A stretch of 64,000 bases of DNA, taken from assembly GCA_023411375.1 (NCBI GenBank), contig JAEYOW010000037.1, positions 62,001 to 126,000 of the forward strand. Reading direction: 5' to 3'. This stretch comes from Bacillota bacterium. GTDB taxonomy: Bacteria; Bacillota; Clostridia; Christensenellales; Aristaeellaceae. Every line of letters starts with the position of its first letter. Position 1 is the first letter of the stretch. This document shows, one piece after another, positions 23,637 through 32,315 of this stretch. The position numbers were made by a program, and so were the translations under genes. The notes beneath the pieces are model-generated. The model searched no databases. It was not told the origin of the DNA and saw only the letters and a program-made list of their open reading frames with translations.

Positions 23637-24710
23637 ATGGCAAAGCATGCGACCATTCATGACGTCGCCAAGCTCAGCAACGTATCGGTCGCCTCCGTGT
23701 CGCGCGCTTTATGCGGCGGTAACTATCCCGTCAGCGATGCGACGCGCAAACGCGTGCTGGATGCCGCCCGGCAGCTCAACTACACGCCCAACGCCGCCAG
23801 CAAAGCGCTGAAAACGCGCTGTACCCACGAGATTGGCGTTATTATCCCCAATATTACCAATCCCTGTTATGCGCAGCTGGTCAAGGGTATTCAGGACGCG
23901 GCCATTCAACGGCAATATCATGTGCTTTTGTACAACTCCTATCGAAATCCCGCGCAGGAGGCCAAAAACATCGATATGCTGCTGCAAAAACGGGTGGACG
24001 GCATTTTGCTGGCCAGCATCAACCCCGATTCGGCCCCCATCGTCAAGGCTATGGGGCTGGATTGCCGCGTTATCACCATGGAACAGGACCTCAGCCTTCC
24101 CTGTATCCACGTCGGCTATGATTACTATCGCGGCGGCTGGCTGGCAACCCGTCACCTGATCGAGCATGGGCATCGGCGGATTGGCTTCATTGGCGCGCCG
24201 CTGGACCGTCCGAGCCGGGTGCAGATGCTGTCCGCCTACCGTCATTGCCTGAAGGACGCCGGGCTTTCGGAGCGGCCGGAGGATATCATTTTATCCGACA
24301 GCGAGGAGGAAGGCGAGGGCATCTACGAGGTGAACAACGGCGCCCGCGCGGCGGAGCTGTTCAGCCAGATGCGGGAGCGCCCCACCGGTTATGTATGCTT
24401 GAACGACATGACAGCCCTGGGTACAATTAACGCCTTTCGCAAGCATGGACTGAAAGTGCCGCGCGACCTGTCCATCGTTGGTTTTGATAACATTCCCTAT
24501 GGTGAGCTGGCCTATCCGGGGCTAACGACCGTCGACCAGCACGCCGGTGAAATGGGCGCGATGGCCGTGCGCCTGCTGGTGGAACAGATCGAGCAGCCGG
24601 ACATCGTTCAGTATGCAGTGAAGCTGACCCCTAACCTGATTCAGCGCCAGAGCGTGCGCACACTCTCCAGCCAGACAAAAGAAAGGGAGCACGAACATGA
24701 CCCCGCGTGA
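23637..24710 (+). CDS. LacI-family transcriptional regulator
   Basis: A 357-residue repressor. The helix-turn-helix is at residues 5-25 (TIHDVAKLSNVSVASVSRAL), with the hinge RQLNYTPNAASKALKT. The periplasmic-binding-type core begins IGVIIPNITNPCYAQLVKGI. GYVCLNDMTALGTINAFRKHG and LSIVGFDNIPYGELAYPGLTT are standard. It likely binds a sugar or sugar phosphate. Candidate operators with a central CG lie at 22700-22717 and 21188-21200. Its last 14 nt overlap the UroD-like gene. Confidence 0.93.
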   Translation: MAKHATIHDVAKLSNVSVASVSRALCGGNYPVSDATRKRVLDAARQLNYTPNAASKALKTRCTHEIGVIIPNITNPCYAQLVKGIQDAAIQRQYHVLLYNSYRNPAQEAKNIDMLLQKRVDGILLASINPDSAPIVKAMGLDCRVITMEQDLSLPCIHVGYDYYRGGWLATRHLIEHGHRRIGFIGAPLDRPSRVQMLSAYRHCLKDAGLSERPEDIILSDSEEEGEGIYEVNNGARAAELFSQMRERPTGYVCLNDMTALGTINAFRKHGLKVPRDLSIVGFDNIPYGELAYPGLTTVDQHAGEMGAMAVRLLVEQIEQPDIVQYAVKLTPNLIQRQSVRTLSSQTKEREHEHDPA

Positions 24711-25776
24711 ACAAATTATAGCGGTGCTTCGCGGCGAACAGCCGGACATCATCCCCAGCTACCGCGAATGCCCAATGGACGTGACTGTTTTCGACGGCCT
24801 TTTACCCGAACTTACAGGCGACATGGTAAAAGACCAGCTTGCCTTTGCGAAGTTTTTTGATAATTGCGTGTGCGATATTAACGTCAACGGCCAGGGAATT
24901 GGGCTTACCGTGGAGGAAATCAGCCGCACCCCCGACGAATACATCTACCGCTTTGAAACGGGCGCCGTTTGGCGCGAATCGTATGAACCGGTGTTTTGCC
25001 GTGAGGCTCTGTCCTACCCTATTAATTCCCCTGAGGACGCGCTCTCCTTCAAAATGCCCGACGCACGCTTGCCGGGCAGGTTTGTCCATGATGAGCTTAT
25101 CGCCGCCGTCAACGCCTTCCATGACGCGGGTTATTTTGTGGAAGCCGACGCGATGGGCGCATGGTACGGTACCTACTACTTTTTAACAAGCTTTGAAAAT
25201 ATACTTATGTGGATGGCCGTGGAACCGGATGCGGCTCATGCCGTGTTTGACATGACCTCAAAATTCTCGTTGGATTCCGCGCGTCAGTTGCTTGAGGCCG
25301 GGGTGGATTGTATTGCCACCGCCTCGGACCTGGGTTCGGGGAACGGTTTGCTCTTTTCGCGTGACATGTTCGCGGAATATGTGCTGCCCTGGCTGCGCGA
25401 GCTGGCCTGCCTTTGCCATTCCTACGGGGCGTACCTTCATCTGCACAGCCATGGTCATATAGAGGCCCTGATGGATGATATCGTGGGCGCGGGCGTGGAT
25501 ATCATCAACCCTATCGGGCCTTCGGATCATAACGATCTAAACATGTTCAAGAAAAAATGGGGAGACAAAATCACTATTTACGGCGGTATTGATACAAAAA
25601 TTCACCAGATGACCGACGAGCAGATGGCCGAACATATCCGGCAGGTGGTCCAGACCGGCCGCGTAGGCGGACGCTTCTTTCCCCGTACAGAAAGCGGCAT
25701 TCCCATGATGCCCCTGGATAAAACGCGCCGCTATATTGAGCTGCTGCAAAAGGAGCGCCGCCATGGCTATTGTTAA
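24697..25776 (+). CDS. UroD/MtaA-superfamily protein, second copy in the locus
   Basis: A 359-residue TIM-barrel protein starting MTPREQIIAVLRGEQPDIIP, the superfamily N terminus. The loop that reads HxCG in cobalamin-dependent methyltransferases is HLHSHGH here (residues 248-254), with histidine in place of cysteine. A second conserved segment is GVDIINPIGPSDHNDL. It is only distantly similar to the protein at 8562-9620, so it is not a simple duplicate. A metal-dependent step on a sugar or aglycone is possible; porphyrin decarboxylation is unlikely in this context. It overlaps the LacI gene by 14 nt. Confidence 0.82.
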   Translation: MTPREQIIAVLRGEQPDIIPSYRECPMDVTVFDGLLPELTGDMVKDQLAFAKFFDNCVCDINVNGQGIGLTVEEISRTPDEYIYRFETGAVWRESYEPVFCREALSYPINSPEDALSFKMPDARLPGRFVHDELIAAVNAFHDAGYFVEADAMGAWYGTYYFLTSFENILMWMAVEPDAAHAVFDMTSKFSLDSARQLLEAGVDCIATASDLGSGNGLLFSRDMFAEYVLPWLRELACLCHSYGAYLHLHSHGHIEALMDDIVGAGVDIINPIGPSDHNDLNMFKKKWGDKITIYGGIDTKIHQMTDEQMAEHIRQVVQTGRVGGRFFPRTESGIPMMPLDKTRRYIELLQKERRHGYC

Positions 25777-26806
25777 AGACCTCCCTTTTCCGCAAAGCGT
25801 CGTAGCCCACTCCGCGCTCAAGCACCTTCAGGCCAAGGTGCAGACCGTGTGCCGGAGTTTTCCCAAACGTTTTGACACGCTTGAGCAATGGCTTGACTAC
25901 CGGGAGCGAACCGTTTCATTATTGCAAAGGCTTCTTCCCATATGGGAGCTTCCCGAGTTTCCGGCATATTCCAACGTAACCTCCCTGCCGCTGGGGAAGG
26001 ACCTGACGCTGGAAGCGCTGGATGTGCAGTTCGAAGATTCCTTTTACATTCCCGTGCACCTCTACCGTCCGCGCGAAAGCAACGGACCGCTCCCGGCGGT
26101 GCTGGTTTGCCCCGGATACGGCTGCTCTACCCACTCCTCCGACACGGCGGACATCTGCATCGCGCTGGCAAAGCATGGCATGATCGCCGTTTCGCTGGAT
26201 TACGACGGAGGCGGAGAACGTGCAGACCGTCCCGATTTTGAAACGGATATCAACAATGTAACCGCCGTGGCCGGTCTGATTGGCATCAGCAACGTAGGTT
26301 TACGCGTAATGAACAATCTGGCCGTGCTCCATTACCTGAAAGGACGGCCTGATGTGGACGCGTCGCGCATCGGTATTACCGGCCTGTGCCAAGGCAGCAT
26401 CGTTACATGGTTCACTGCCGCCGTATGCGAGGATTTCCGCGCCGTTGCCCCACTTTGCGGAGGCACCACGTACGAGGCCGTCGCGCTGGATTATTGTAAC
26501 CGGCAGGGCGGCTGGAGCGGAACAAGCCCATATGTGCCCGGTCTGCTGCTTGAGACTGATATGCAGTTTGTCGCCGCCTGCATTGCGCCGCGCCCGCTGC
26601 TATGCCAGAACAACATCGTCGATCTGCACTGGCCCTATGCGGGGCTGGAAAGCATCCGCGAACTGTGCGAAAACGTATACGCTCTTTATCCTGGCGGCGT
26701 GAAGCCCGGCTTTGCGCTGGAGCACGCGGCGCACGCGTTCTGTGAACCCTTCATCGGGAATATTGTGGCCTTTTTGAGCGGGCAGCTCGGGGCCGCCTGC
26801 GTGTAA
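25763..26806 (+). CDS. Alpha/beta hydrolase, acetylesterase or dienelactone-hydrolase-like, with cysteine at the nucleophile position
   Basis: A 347-residue hydrolase related to acetyl xylan esterase-type peptidase-S9-like folds: VLVCPGYG with the oxyanion region near 114-120, and VSLDYDGGGERAD. The nucleophile elbow is GITGLCQGS, so Cys209 stands where serine is usual, as in dienelactone hydrolase. The likely catalytic histidine is in EHAAHAF (321-324), and an aspartate in NNIVDLHW (287) could complete the triad. It could deacylate a sugar or open a sugar lactone. ATG 25763 has AGGAG 7 nt upstream and overlaps the UroD-like gene by 14 nt. Confidence 0.8.
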   Translation: MAIVKDLPFPQSVVAHSALKHLQAKVQTVCRSFPKRFDTLEQWLDYRERTVSLLQRLLPIWELPEFPAYSNVTSLPLGKDLTLEALDVQFEDSFYIPVHLYRPRESNGPLPAVLVCPGYGCSTHSSDTADICIALAKHGMIAVSLDYDGGGERADRPDFETDINNVTAVAGLIGISNVGLRVMNNLAVLHYLKGRPDVDASRIGITGLCQGSIVTWFTAAVCEDFRAVAPLCGGTTYEAVALDYCNRQGGWSGTSPYVPGLLLETDMQFVAACIAPRPLLCQNNIVDLHWPYAGLESIRELCENVYALYPGGVKPGFALEHAAHAFCEPFIGNIVAFLSGQLGAACV

Positions 26807-26816
26807 CACGTCCGTC

Positions 26817-26864
26817 AAAAACGTGGGATGCGGCATAGCTTTTGCCGCATTCCACGTTTTTCGC
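26817..26864. terminator. Bidirectional terminator
   Basis: An 18-bp arm AAAACGTGGGATGCGGCA pairs with 26843-26860 and has T-rich flanks on both sides. It ends the AraC-LacI-UroD-hydrolase operon from the left and may serve the opposing gene as well. Confidence 0.85.
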
Positions 26865-26918
26865 TTTTTTCGGGGCGTTTTAAGCTTTTACCGTTTTCGT
26901 AAACGGTTCTCAGCCGGT

Positions 26919-27797
26919 TTATTTCTTTTCCACCGCGAGCCAGATTTCGCAGGTATAGTTGGGGTTTGTCACATCATCCGAGGGATATGCCTCAAAGTCC
27001 GCACCGCCGCGGGGCTGATACTCGCTGGCGGGGAAAAATTCGCCGCAAATCTGCTGATAAAGCGTGCGGATTGCCTCCGGCATCTTACCGACGCAGGAAA
27101 ACACAACGTAGGTGTGGGCGGGAATTTCCTCCACAGTCAGGCCGGCGTCGGTAACGGGCGCTCCGTTGTAATGGGCGCCGATGGCGTAGGGATACTCGGC
27201 CTCACGGGCATCCTTGCCAAAACTGACGCCTGCGATGCAGCCGGGAAAGATATTATTTTCAGGGATATACTTGCAAAGCGCCTCGATAGTTCCATCCTCA
27301 ATGCATGCCTGCCAGAAGGGGGCGATCTCCTGCTCCGTCAACTCTTGCTTGCCGGAAACCCGCTTCTTCTTGCAGATCATCCGGAACGCTTCTTTGGTTT
27401 CAATTCTGTAGTTCACCATGTTTCCTCCGTCCAAAGTCAATTTTACGGAAAGCGGAGAAAAGGATTTGAGCACATGGCCGCCGCGCCGCGCCTGCGAGGG
27501 AGATACCCCGTGAAACCGGGTGAAAGCGCGGCCGAAGCTCTCCGGCGTATCATACCCATACTTAAACGCGGCGTCGATCACTCGAATGCTCGTCGACGCA
27601 AGCTCTTTTCCCGCAAGGGAAAGCCGGCGCATTCGAATGTAATCGCCCAACGTAAAGCCACAAAGGATGCTGAAAACCCGCTGAAAATGAAAGCTGGACG
27701 AATAGGCCTGCTTTGCCGCAGCTTCATAGTCGATGGGTTCCGTAATATGGGCCTCCACATAATCCACGGCTCTCTGAATTCCAGTGATCCAGTCCAT
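26919..27797 (-). CDS. AraC-family regulator with GyrI-like effector-binding domain
   Basis: A 292-residue protein. An N-terminal pair of AraC helix-turn-helix units is at residues 8-108 (IDYEAAAKQAYSSSFHFQRVF, then IRVIDAAFKYGYDTPESFGR). A GyrI/SoxR-binding-like domain from about 130 ends ADFEAYPSDD and YTCEIWLAVEKK. The family includes multidrug and toxin-responsive activators (Rob and BmrR-like sensing). It is transcribed alone. No efflux gene is adjacent, so the target is unknown. Confidence 0.9.
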   Translation of the reverse strand: MDWITGIQRAVDYVEAHITEPIDYEAAAKQAYSSSFHFQRVFSILCGFTLGDYIRMRRLSLAGKELASTSIRVIDAAFKYGYDTPESFGRAFTRFHGVSPSQARRGGHVLKSFSPLSVKLTLDGGNMVNYRIETKEAFRMICKKKRVSGKQELTEQEIAPFWQACIEDGTIEALCKYIPENNIFPGCIAGVSFGKDAREAEYPYAIGAHYNGAPVTDAGLTVEEIPAHTYVVFSCVGKMPEAIRTLYQQICGEFFPASEYQPRGGADFEAYPSDDVTNPNYTCEIWLAVEKK

Positions 27798-27933
27798 CGC
27801 TTCGCTCCCCTCCGTATGCGTCCATGATAGAGGAAACCGTTCCCTGTTTCATGACTTTCCGTGCGGCATGATGTCTACCCGCATTTTATCCATTCGTCTG
27901 AAACCATGTATCTTTTATTACTCGTAACAGCAT

Positions 27934-28656
27934 TCAAAACAGCCTTTTGCCATTTAAAATATTTATATCAAGATCCTTTGCGATGCCGGTTTGCTTAAAC
28001 GGGTTGATTTTTTCAACCACGCCATCCCGTTTAAAAAAGGAGCCTGTGTTTTTGAACCAAAAGGTTACGTTCGCTTTTACACATTGCTCGCGGATGTCAA
28101 GTACCCAATCATAATTACATTCACGGGCTTCCCGTCCGGTTTCGCCGCCAACCGTGACATGCTCCACGCCATGAAGATACGGCGTTAGATCGATCGCTTC
28201 TAAAAGCGGGGCGCAAGCGATAAACCGCCGCTTTATCGGATAGGATAAAAACAGAGGAAGCCTGTAATCGGTCAATTCCTGATTTTCGACAGTACATCCA
28301 ATCGTAACATTGTCATATCCCGAATTCCAATCCGATGGGAGCGATACATGGAAACGGTGGATTCGCTTTGTCAAGATCAAAAATTCTATATCCGTTCTTT
28401 CCTTGATCATAGACCAGGCTTCTTTACGCCACGCATCCGCTTGGGGAAGAAAAAAATCAGTCGCAAAACAGGTCGCGAGAATTTTGTTGCCCTTGATGTT
28501 GTATTCGCCTTTGGCATTTGTCCTCACAGGCCAGTCAAATCGATCTGTCTTTTGAATGGTATTCTGCCCGTAGCGTTTTGCGTGCGGTCCGTAAAAATAG
28601 CAATTTTCACAACCGCTGCTTGCTTTGTAGCAGCCAGTCCACGGTTCCCAGTTCAT
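27934..28656 (-). CDS. DUF5131 family protein (phage Gp37/Gp68-like)
   Basis: A 240-residue protein starting MNWEPWTGCYKASSGCENCYFY. The early cysteine cluster C-x6-C-x2-C could bind a metal or an iron-sulfur cluster. IEFLILTKRIHRF and VTVGGETGREARECNYDWVLDIREQC are typical of the DUF5131 family often found in phages and islands; its biochemical role is not established. The gene is more AT-rich than its surroundings and sits beside a tRNA pair, so it may be acquired. GGGGG lies 9 nt before ATG 28656; alternative starts at 28662 and 28689 cannot be excluded. Confidence 0.78.
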   Translation of the reverse strand: MNWEPWTGCYKASSGCENCYFYGPHAKRYGQNTIQKTDRFDWPVRTNAKGEYNIKGNKILATCFATDFFLPQADAWRKEAWSMIKERTDIEFLILTKRIHRFHVSLPSDWNSGYDNVTIGCTVENQELTDYRLPLFLSYPIKRRFIACAPLLEAIDLTPYLHGVEHVTVGGETGREARECNYDWVLDIREQCVKANVTFWFKNTGSFFKRDGVVEKINPFKQTGIAKDLDINILNGKRLF

Positions 28657-28710
28657 GGGCATTTTCCCCCTACTTCTATTATCAACCATTTGTTCTCACT
28701 AATTATTATA

Positions 28711-28757
28711 ACATAAAAACCAGGGTGAAAAAGAGTTAACTCTTTTTCATCCTGGTT
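28711..28757 (-). terminator. Terminator of the tRNA-Thr/tRNA-Pro operon
   Basis: An almost perfect 20-bp inverted repeat (28718-28757) with AACCAGG at its outer ends is followed leftward by TTTTTATG. Confidence 0.88.
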
Positions 28758-28759
28758 AC

Positions 28760-28836
28760 TGGTCGAGGTGACAGGATTTGAACCTGCGACCTTTTGGTCC
28801 CGAACCAAACGCGCTACCAAACTGCGCTACACCTCG
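28760..28836 (-). tRNA. tRNA-Pro(CGG)
   Basis: A 77-nt gene with encoded CCA. Acceptor arms CGAGGTG/CACCTCG pair, the anticodon stem is TTTGG/CCAAA and the loop TTCGGGA gives anticodon CGG. The T-arm is GGTTCAAATCC. It is the second gene of a two-tRNA operon. An 18-bp exact copy of its anticodon arm is found at 52473-52490. Confidence 0.96.
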
Positions 28837-28846
28837 ATAAAAAAGC

Positions 28847-28922
28847 TGGAGCCAATAAAGGGACTCGAACCCTTGACCTGCGGTTTACGAAACCGCTGCT
28901 CTACCAACTGAGCTATATTGGC
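28847..28922 (-). tRNA. tRNA-Thr(CGT)
   Basis: A 76-nt gene with encoded CCA. Acceptor arms GCCAATA/TATTGGC pair, the anticodon stem is GCGGT/ACCGC and the loop TTCGTAA gives anticodon CGT. It is the first gene after the promoter at 28938-28966, with tRNA-Pro 10 bp downstream. Confidence 0.96.
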
Positions 28923-28937
28923 GCGTCAGCAACGTCG

Positions 28938-28966
28938 ATTATAGCAAACATATCCTTCTTTGTCCA
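28938..28966 (-). promoter_or_regulatory. SigA promoter of the tRNA operon
   Basis: On the minus strand TGGACA (28961-28966) and TATAAT (28938-28943) are separated by 17 bp, about 15 bp upstream of mature tRNA-Thr. Confidence 0.85.
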
Positions 28967-29095
28967 GCCTTTTTTTGAAAAAAGGCAAAGATTTTTGTCC
29001 TGCCACAATATATCTGCAATTAGCATCGCACGCCGCGCATCCGCTCCACCAGAATTTTCCGCCACAAAACCGGCGCGCAGCAGGATGTCCCGACG

Positions 29096-30196
29096 CTATC
29101 GGCGCAGCTTCTCCCGCAAAAATGCCGCGATCGCCTCCGCGTCTGGCGGACAGCCGGGTATGCATTGCAAAAAACCGCCGGCGCAGCGCCCTATCCCCAG
29201 GGAACCGGACAGGCCGCGGTATCCCTGCCCGATGGCGATCTTCTCCCGCAGTCCGCCGAGGCCGCCTTCCTCCTCCAGCCTTAAAAGCGCGTAAATCAGG
29301 TTGGCATAGCACGCGCTGCATGCATCGCGCGCGTCCACATGCGCGCCCAGTCGTTTCACACGCCCGTCCGCTCGCAGGTTTGCCCTCGCCGCTCCAGGCT
29401 CGCCCAGCAAATGCGTGCGCGCCGCTTCCAAATCCGCGCATCCCACACCCAGTTGTTCGGCCAGTTGAATGTAGGGCGCGTCCGAAAGCCTGTAGCCAAG
29501 CGCCCGGCAGGCGTAAGCATCGCACAGCACAGGGTCAAAAAAGCCCAGCACCTGGTCGCGCCTAACGGGATTTCCACCCTCCTCAAAATCCAAATCGCCG
29601 CAAACCGCGTCCACCAGCACAAAATCCTGCCGGATGCCGGCGGCAAGGTGCGCGATGGGTTTCATGAGCCCCATCGAGTGAAAACGCCGTTTTTCACCGT
29701 CAGGTATCAGTCCCTTCAGGTTTTTTAGCGCGCAGGTCACCGCCGTCTGGCAGTGCCCCTTTAATACGGGCATGTTTACAAGAAATTCCACCTTCTCCAC
29801 ACACTCGCATACGTTTAGCCGCATTCCCGCGCAATCCCGTTCACGCGCCGGGCTTTTCTGCGTATCCCAAAGCGGCGTTCCATAACGGCTTTCCAGCTCG
29901 CGATAACCGCAGGCCCGAAAGGCCTCAGCCGTGCGCGCGCCAACCCAGGAGCCCTCCAAAATAACAATGTTGCGAAAACCCATCTCCAGAAAATACTCAA
30001 TTGCGCCCGCCGCCATCTCCGGGTGTGTGGTTGCGCCCAGCCCGGCAGGCGAAGCGAGCACAAGGTTGGGCTTGAGGCCGATCAGCGCGTCGCGGTCCGG
30101 CACAGCCGCGGCCACTTCAGCCGCGCTCAGAACCGCCTTTGCCATTGCCCCCGCATCCGTGCCATAAGTCACATAAATATCCTGCCTGCTTTTCAT
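29096..30196 (-). CDS. DUF362 domain-containing protein
   Basis: A 366-residue protein of the DUF362 family: GLKPNLVLASP near residue 40, VILEGSWVGARTAEAFRACG, and the signature VNMPVLKGHCQTAVTCALKNLKG near 140-165. MKPIAHLAAGIRQDFVLVDAV follows. Members are thought to handle iron-sulfur or redox chemistry, but no reaction is established. Several cysteines cluster at the C terminus (RCAGGFLQCIPGCPPD). The usual ferredoxin domain of longer members is absent. It stands alone, between the tRNA operon and the divergent polysaccharide gene. Confidence 0.85.
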   Translation of the reverse strand: MKSRQDIYVTYGTDAGAMAKAVLSAAEVAAAVPDRDALIGLKPNLVLASPAGLGATTHPEMAAGAIEYFLEMGFRNIVILEGSWVGARTAEAFRACGYRELESRYGTPLWDTQKSPARERDCAGMRLNVCECVEKVEFLVNMPVLKGHCQTAVTCALKNLKGLIPDGEKRRFHSMGLMKPIAHLAAGIRQDFVLVDAVCGDLDFEEGGNPVRRDQVLGFFDPVLCDAYACRALGYRLSDAPYIQLAEQLGVGCADLEAARTHLLGEPGAARANLRADGRVKRLGAHVDARDACSACYANLIYALLRLEEEGGLGGLREKIAIGQGYRGLSGSLGIGRCAGGFLQCIPGCPPDAEAIAAFLREKLRR

Positions 30197-30315
30197 TTAA
30201 AGACCGCCTTTAGCAATGCTTTCTTGCAGCCATCATACCATTTGATGGCGCGTTTGCCAAGGTGTGGGCGCAGGAGCGTTATTCACCTCAAGCCCTATGC
30301 ATTCGACCTTTTCTG

Positions 30316-30324
30316 TGCTATAAT
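30316..30324 (+). promoter_or_regulatory. Extended -10 promoter
   Basis: TGCTATAAT is a perfect extended -10 element 42 bp upstream of the chosen start codon. No -35 hexamer is seen, which extended -10 promoters do not need. Confidence 0.6.
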
Positions 30325-30365
30325 AAATCCGTATGTATTTAGCAATCATGCAGGGAGGCGGCTCT

Positions 30366-32315
30366 GTGACTTCAACCAAGCCCAAAATGCAAAAGTCGGC
30401 GCGCACGTTTCTGTGGCTCATCCTGGACGCCATTCTCGTAAACGCGGCGATGGTTTTGGCGCAGCTTCTGCGCTATTCCTCCAATATATCCTATGACTAT
30501 TTTGATATTTATTTGCGTCTGGCCCCGGCGATGACGGGTATTTTCCTGTTGGCGTTCTGGGCGTTTGGCATGTACCGTACCATGTGGCAATATGCCTCCG
30601 CAAACGACGTGCTGCGCATTGCCGCCGCAGCCCTTGTCGCGACGGTGCTTACCTATGTTTATTCGCTGGTGGCCAACGTATTCGTGCGCCCGCACAACCT
30701 ATTCCGGCTGCACAGGATGGTCTATCTGCTGTTCTGGCTGACAAGCATGGCGTTTGTAGGCGGTTCCCGCCTGCTCTACCGCATCCTTGTCACCAAGGAG
30801 CGTTTTTCGCTCCTGCGAAGCACGCACGACGGCGTGCGCCGCGTCATGGTGATTGGCGCGGGCTGGGCGGGCGCGAGCGTGGTGCACGAAATGCAGCGCG
30901 GCAGCTACGGTAACTATGTGCCCGTTATCGTGGTGGATGACGACCGTATCCGCACCGGATCGCGGCTCAGCGGCGTGCCCGTTGTGCGCGGTTCCGGCAA
31001 CATTTTGAAGCTTGCCAGCGATTATCACGTGGACGATATTATCATCGCTATTGCAACGCCCAAGGGCGATTTAAGGCCTCTGATTGAAAAGTGCCTGTCC
31101 ACCGGCTGCCGCGTCAGGCGCGTCAATCCGCTCCAGGACGTGGGCAGCGAACCCGGCGTGACGGGCGCTGTACGTGATCTGGACATCGGCGACCTGCTGG
31201 GCCGGCCTGAGGAACGGCTGGACATGACCCAGGTGGCAGCGTGTTTCCGGGACAAAACCGTGCTGATCACCGGCGGCGGCGGCAGCATCGGCAGCGAGCT
31301 GTGCCGCCGCCTCCTGCCTCTGGAACCCGCGCGCATCGTACTGTACGATATCAGCGAAAACTATATGTATGATTTGTTTTCCGAGCTTAAGCTTCAATAT
31401 CCCGGCTTGAAGGACAAACTTATCCTCTGCGTCGGTTCTATCCGCGATTCTCAGCGCCTTGACGAAGTTTTCAACAGATATAAGCCGGAAATTGTCCTCC
31501 ACGCGGCCGCGCACAAGCACGTACCCCTTATGGAGGACTGCCCCGACCAGGCTGTAAAAAACAACGTATTCGGCACCTACCTCACCGCGAAGGCCGCCGT
31601 CACCCACGGCGTTCAGCGCTTTGTGCTTATCTCCACGGATAAGGCCGTCAACCCCACCAACGTCATGGGCGCGACCAAGCGTCTGGCGGAAATGATCATC
31701 GAGGCCCTCAACACCCAGTCTCAGACCGATTTTATGGCCGTGCGCTTCGGTAACGTGCTCGGCTCGCACGGCAGCGTGGTGCCGCTGTTTGAGCAGCAAA
31801 TCCGCGCCGGCGGACCCGTTACGCTGACTCATCCGGACATCATCCGCTATTTCATGACCATTCCCGAGGCGGCGAGCCTCGTGCTGCAAGCTGCCTCCAT
31901 CGCCAAAGGCGGCGAGCTTTTTGTGCTGGATATGGGCCAGCCTGTCAAAATTCGCGAGTTGGCCGAGCGTATGATTCAGCTCTACGCGCCGCAGGACGGC
32001 CGCAAGGTAGAGATCGTCTATGTGGGCCTGCGTCCTGGCGAAAAGCTCTATGAGGAGCTGCTTCTGGCGGGCGAGGGCATCAACAAAACCGAAAAGGAAA
32101 AGATTTTCGTCGCCCGGCCCGAGGTAGTGGATATCGGCACGCTGGACGGTATGCTCCAAAAGCTTCAATTCTGCCTGGATGAAAAGGGCGATATGCTGGC
32201 CTGCTTGCATGAGCTTGTGCCCACCTTCCGGGAAGCCGATACCGTCAACCGCGCCGTCAGCGAAAGCGCGGGTCAAGCGCGCCCCGTCCACGAGGCCGTT
32301 GAGGAGGGCGCATGA
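30366..32315 (+). CDS. Membrane-bound nucleotide-sugar 4,6-dehydratase (CapD/FlaA1/PglF family)
   Basis: A 649-residue protein. Four membrane segments lie in residues 10-135. A first Rossmann domain follows (VMVIGAGWAGASVVHEM, near 165-180). The catalytic short-chain dehydrogenase-type domain has VLITGGGGSIGSELCRRL near 300. The active-site region STDKAVNPTNVMGATKR replaces the usual tyrosine with methionine, as is normal in this family. It acts on UDP-GlcNAc or a related sugar in cell-surface glycan synthesis at the inner face of the membrane. GTG 30366 is chosen since GGAGG lies 7 nt before it. It overlaps tadA by 4 nt. Confidence 0.92.
   Translation: MTSTKPKMQKSARTFLWLILDAILVNAAMVLAQLLRYSSNISYDYFDIYLRLAPAMTGIFLLAFWAFGMYRTMWQYASANDVLRIAAAALVATVLTYVYSLVANVFVRPHNLFRLHRMVYLLFWLTSMAFVGGSRLLYRILVTKERFSLLRSTHDGVRRVMVIGAGWAGASVVHEMQRGSYGNYVPVIVVDDDRIRTGSRLSGVPVVRGSGNILKLASDYHVDDIIIAIATPKGDLRPLIEKCLSTGCRVRRVNPLQDVGSEPGVTGAVRDLDIGDLLGRPEERLDMTQVAACFRDKTVLITGGGGSIGSELCRRLLPLEPARIVLYDISENYMYDLFSELKLQYPGLKDKLILCVGSIRDSQRLDEVFNRYKPEIVLHAAAHKHVPLMEDCPDQAVKNNVFGTYLTAKAAVTHGVQRFVLISTDKAVNPTNVMGATKRLAEMIIEALNTQSQTDFMAVRFGNVLGSHGSVVPLFEQQIRAGGPVTLTHPDIIRYFMTIPEAASLVLQAASIAKGGELFVLDMGQPVKIRELAERMIQLYAPQDGRKVEIVYVGLRPGEKLYEELLLAGEGINKTEKEKIFVARPEVVDIGTLDGMLQKLQFCLDEKGDMLACLHELVPTFREADTVNRAVSESAGQARPVHEAVEEGA

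Noticed and set aside
31071..32291. 406-codon minus-strand frame inside the nucleotide-sugar dehydratase gene
   Set aside because: Antisense shadow of a gene with clear Rossmann and active-site motifs.
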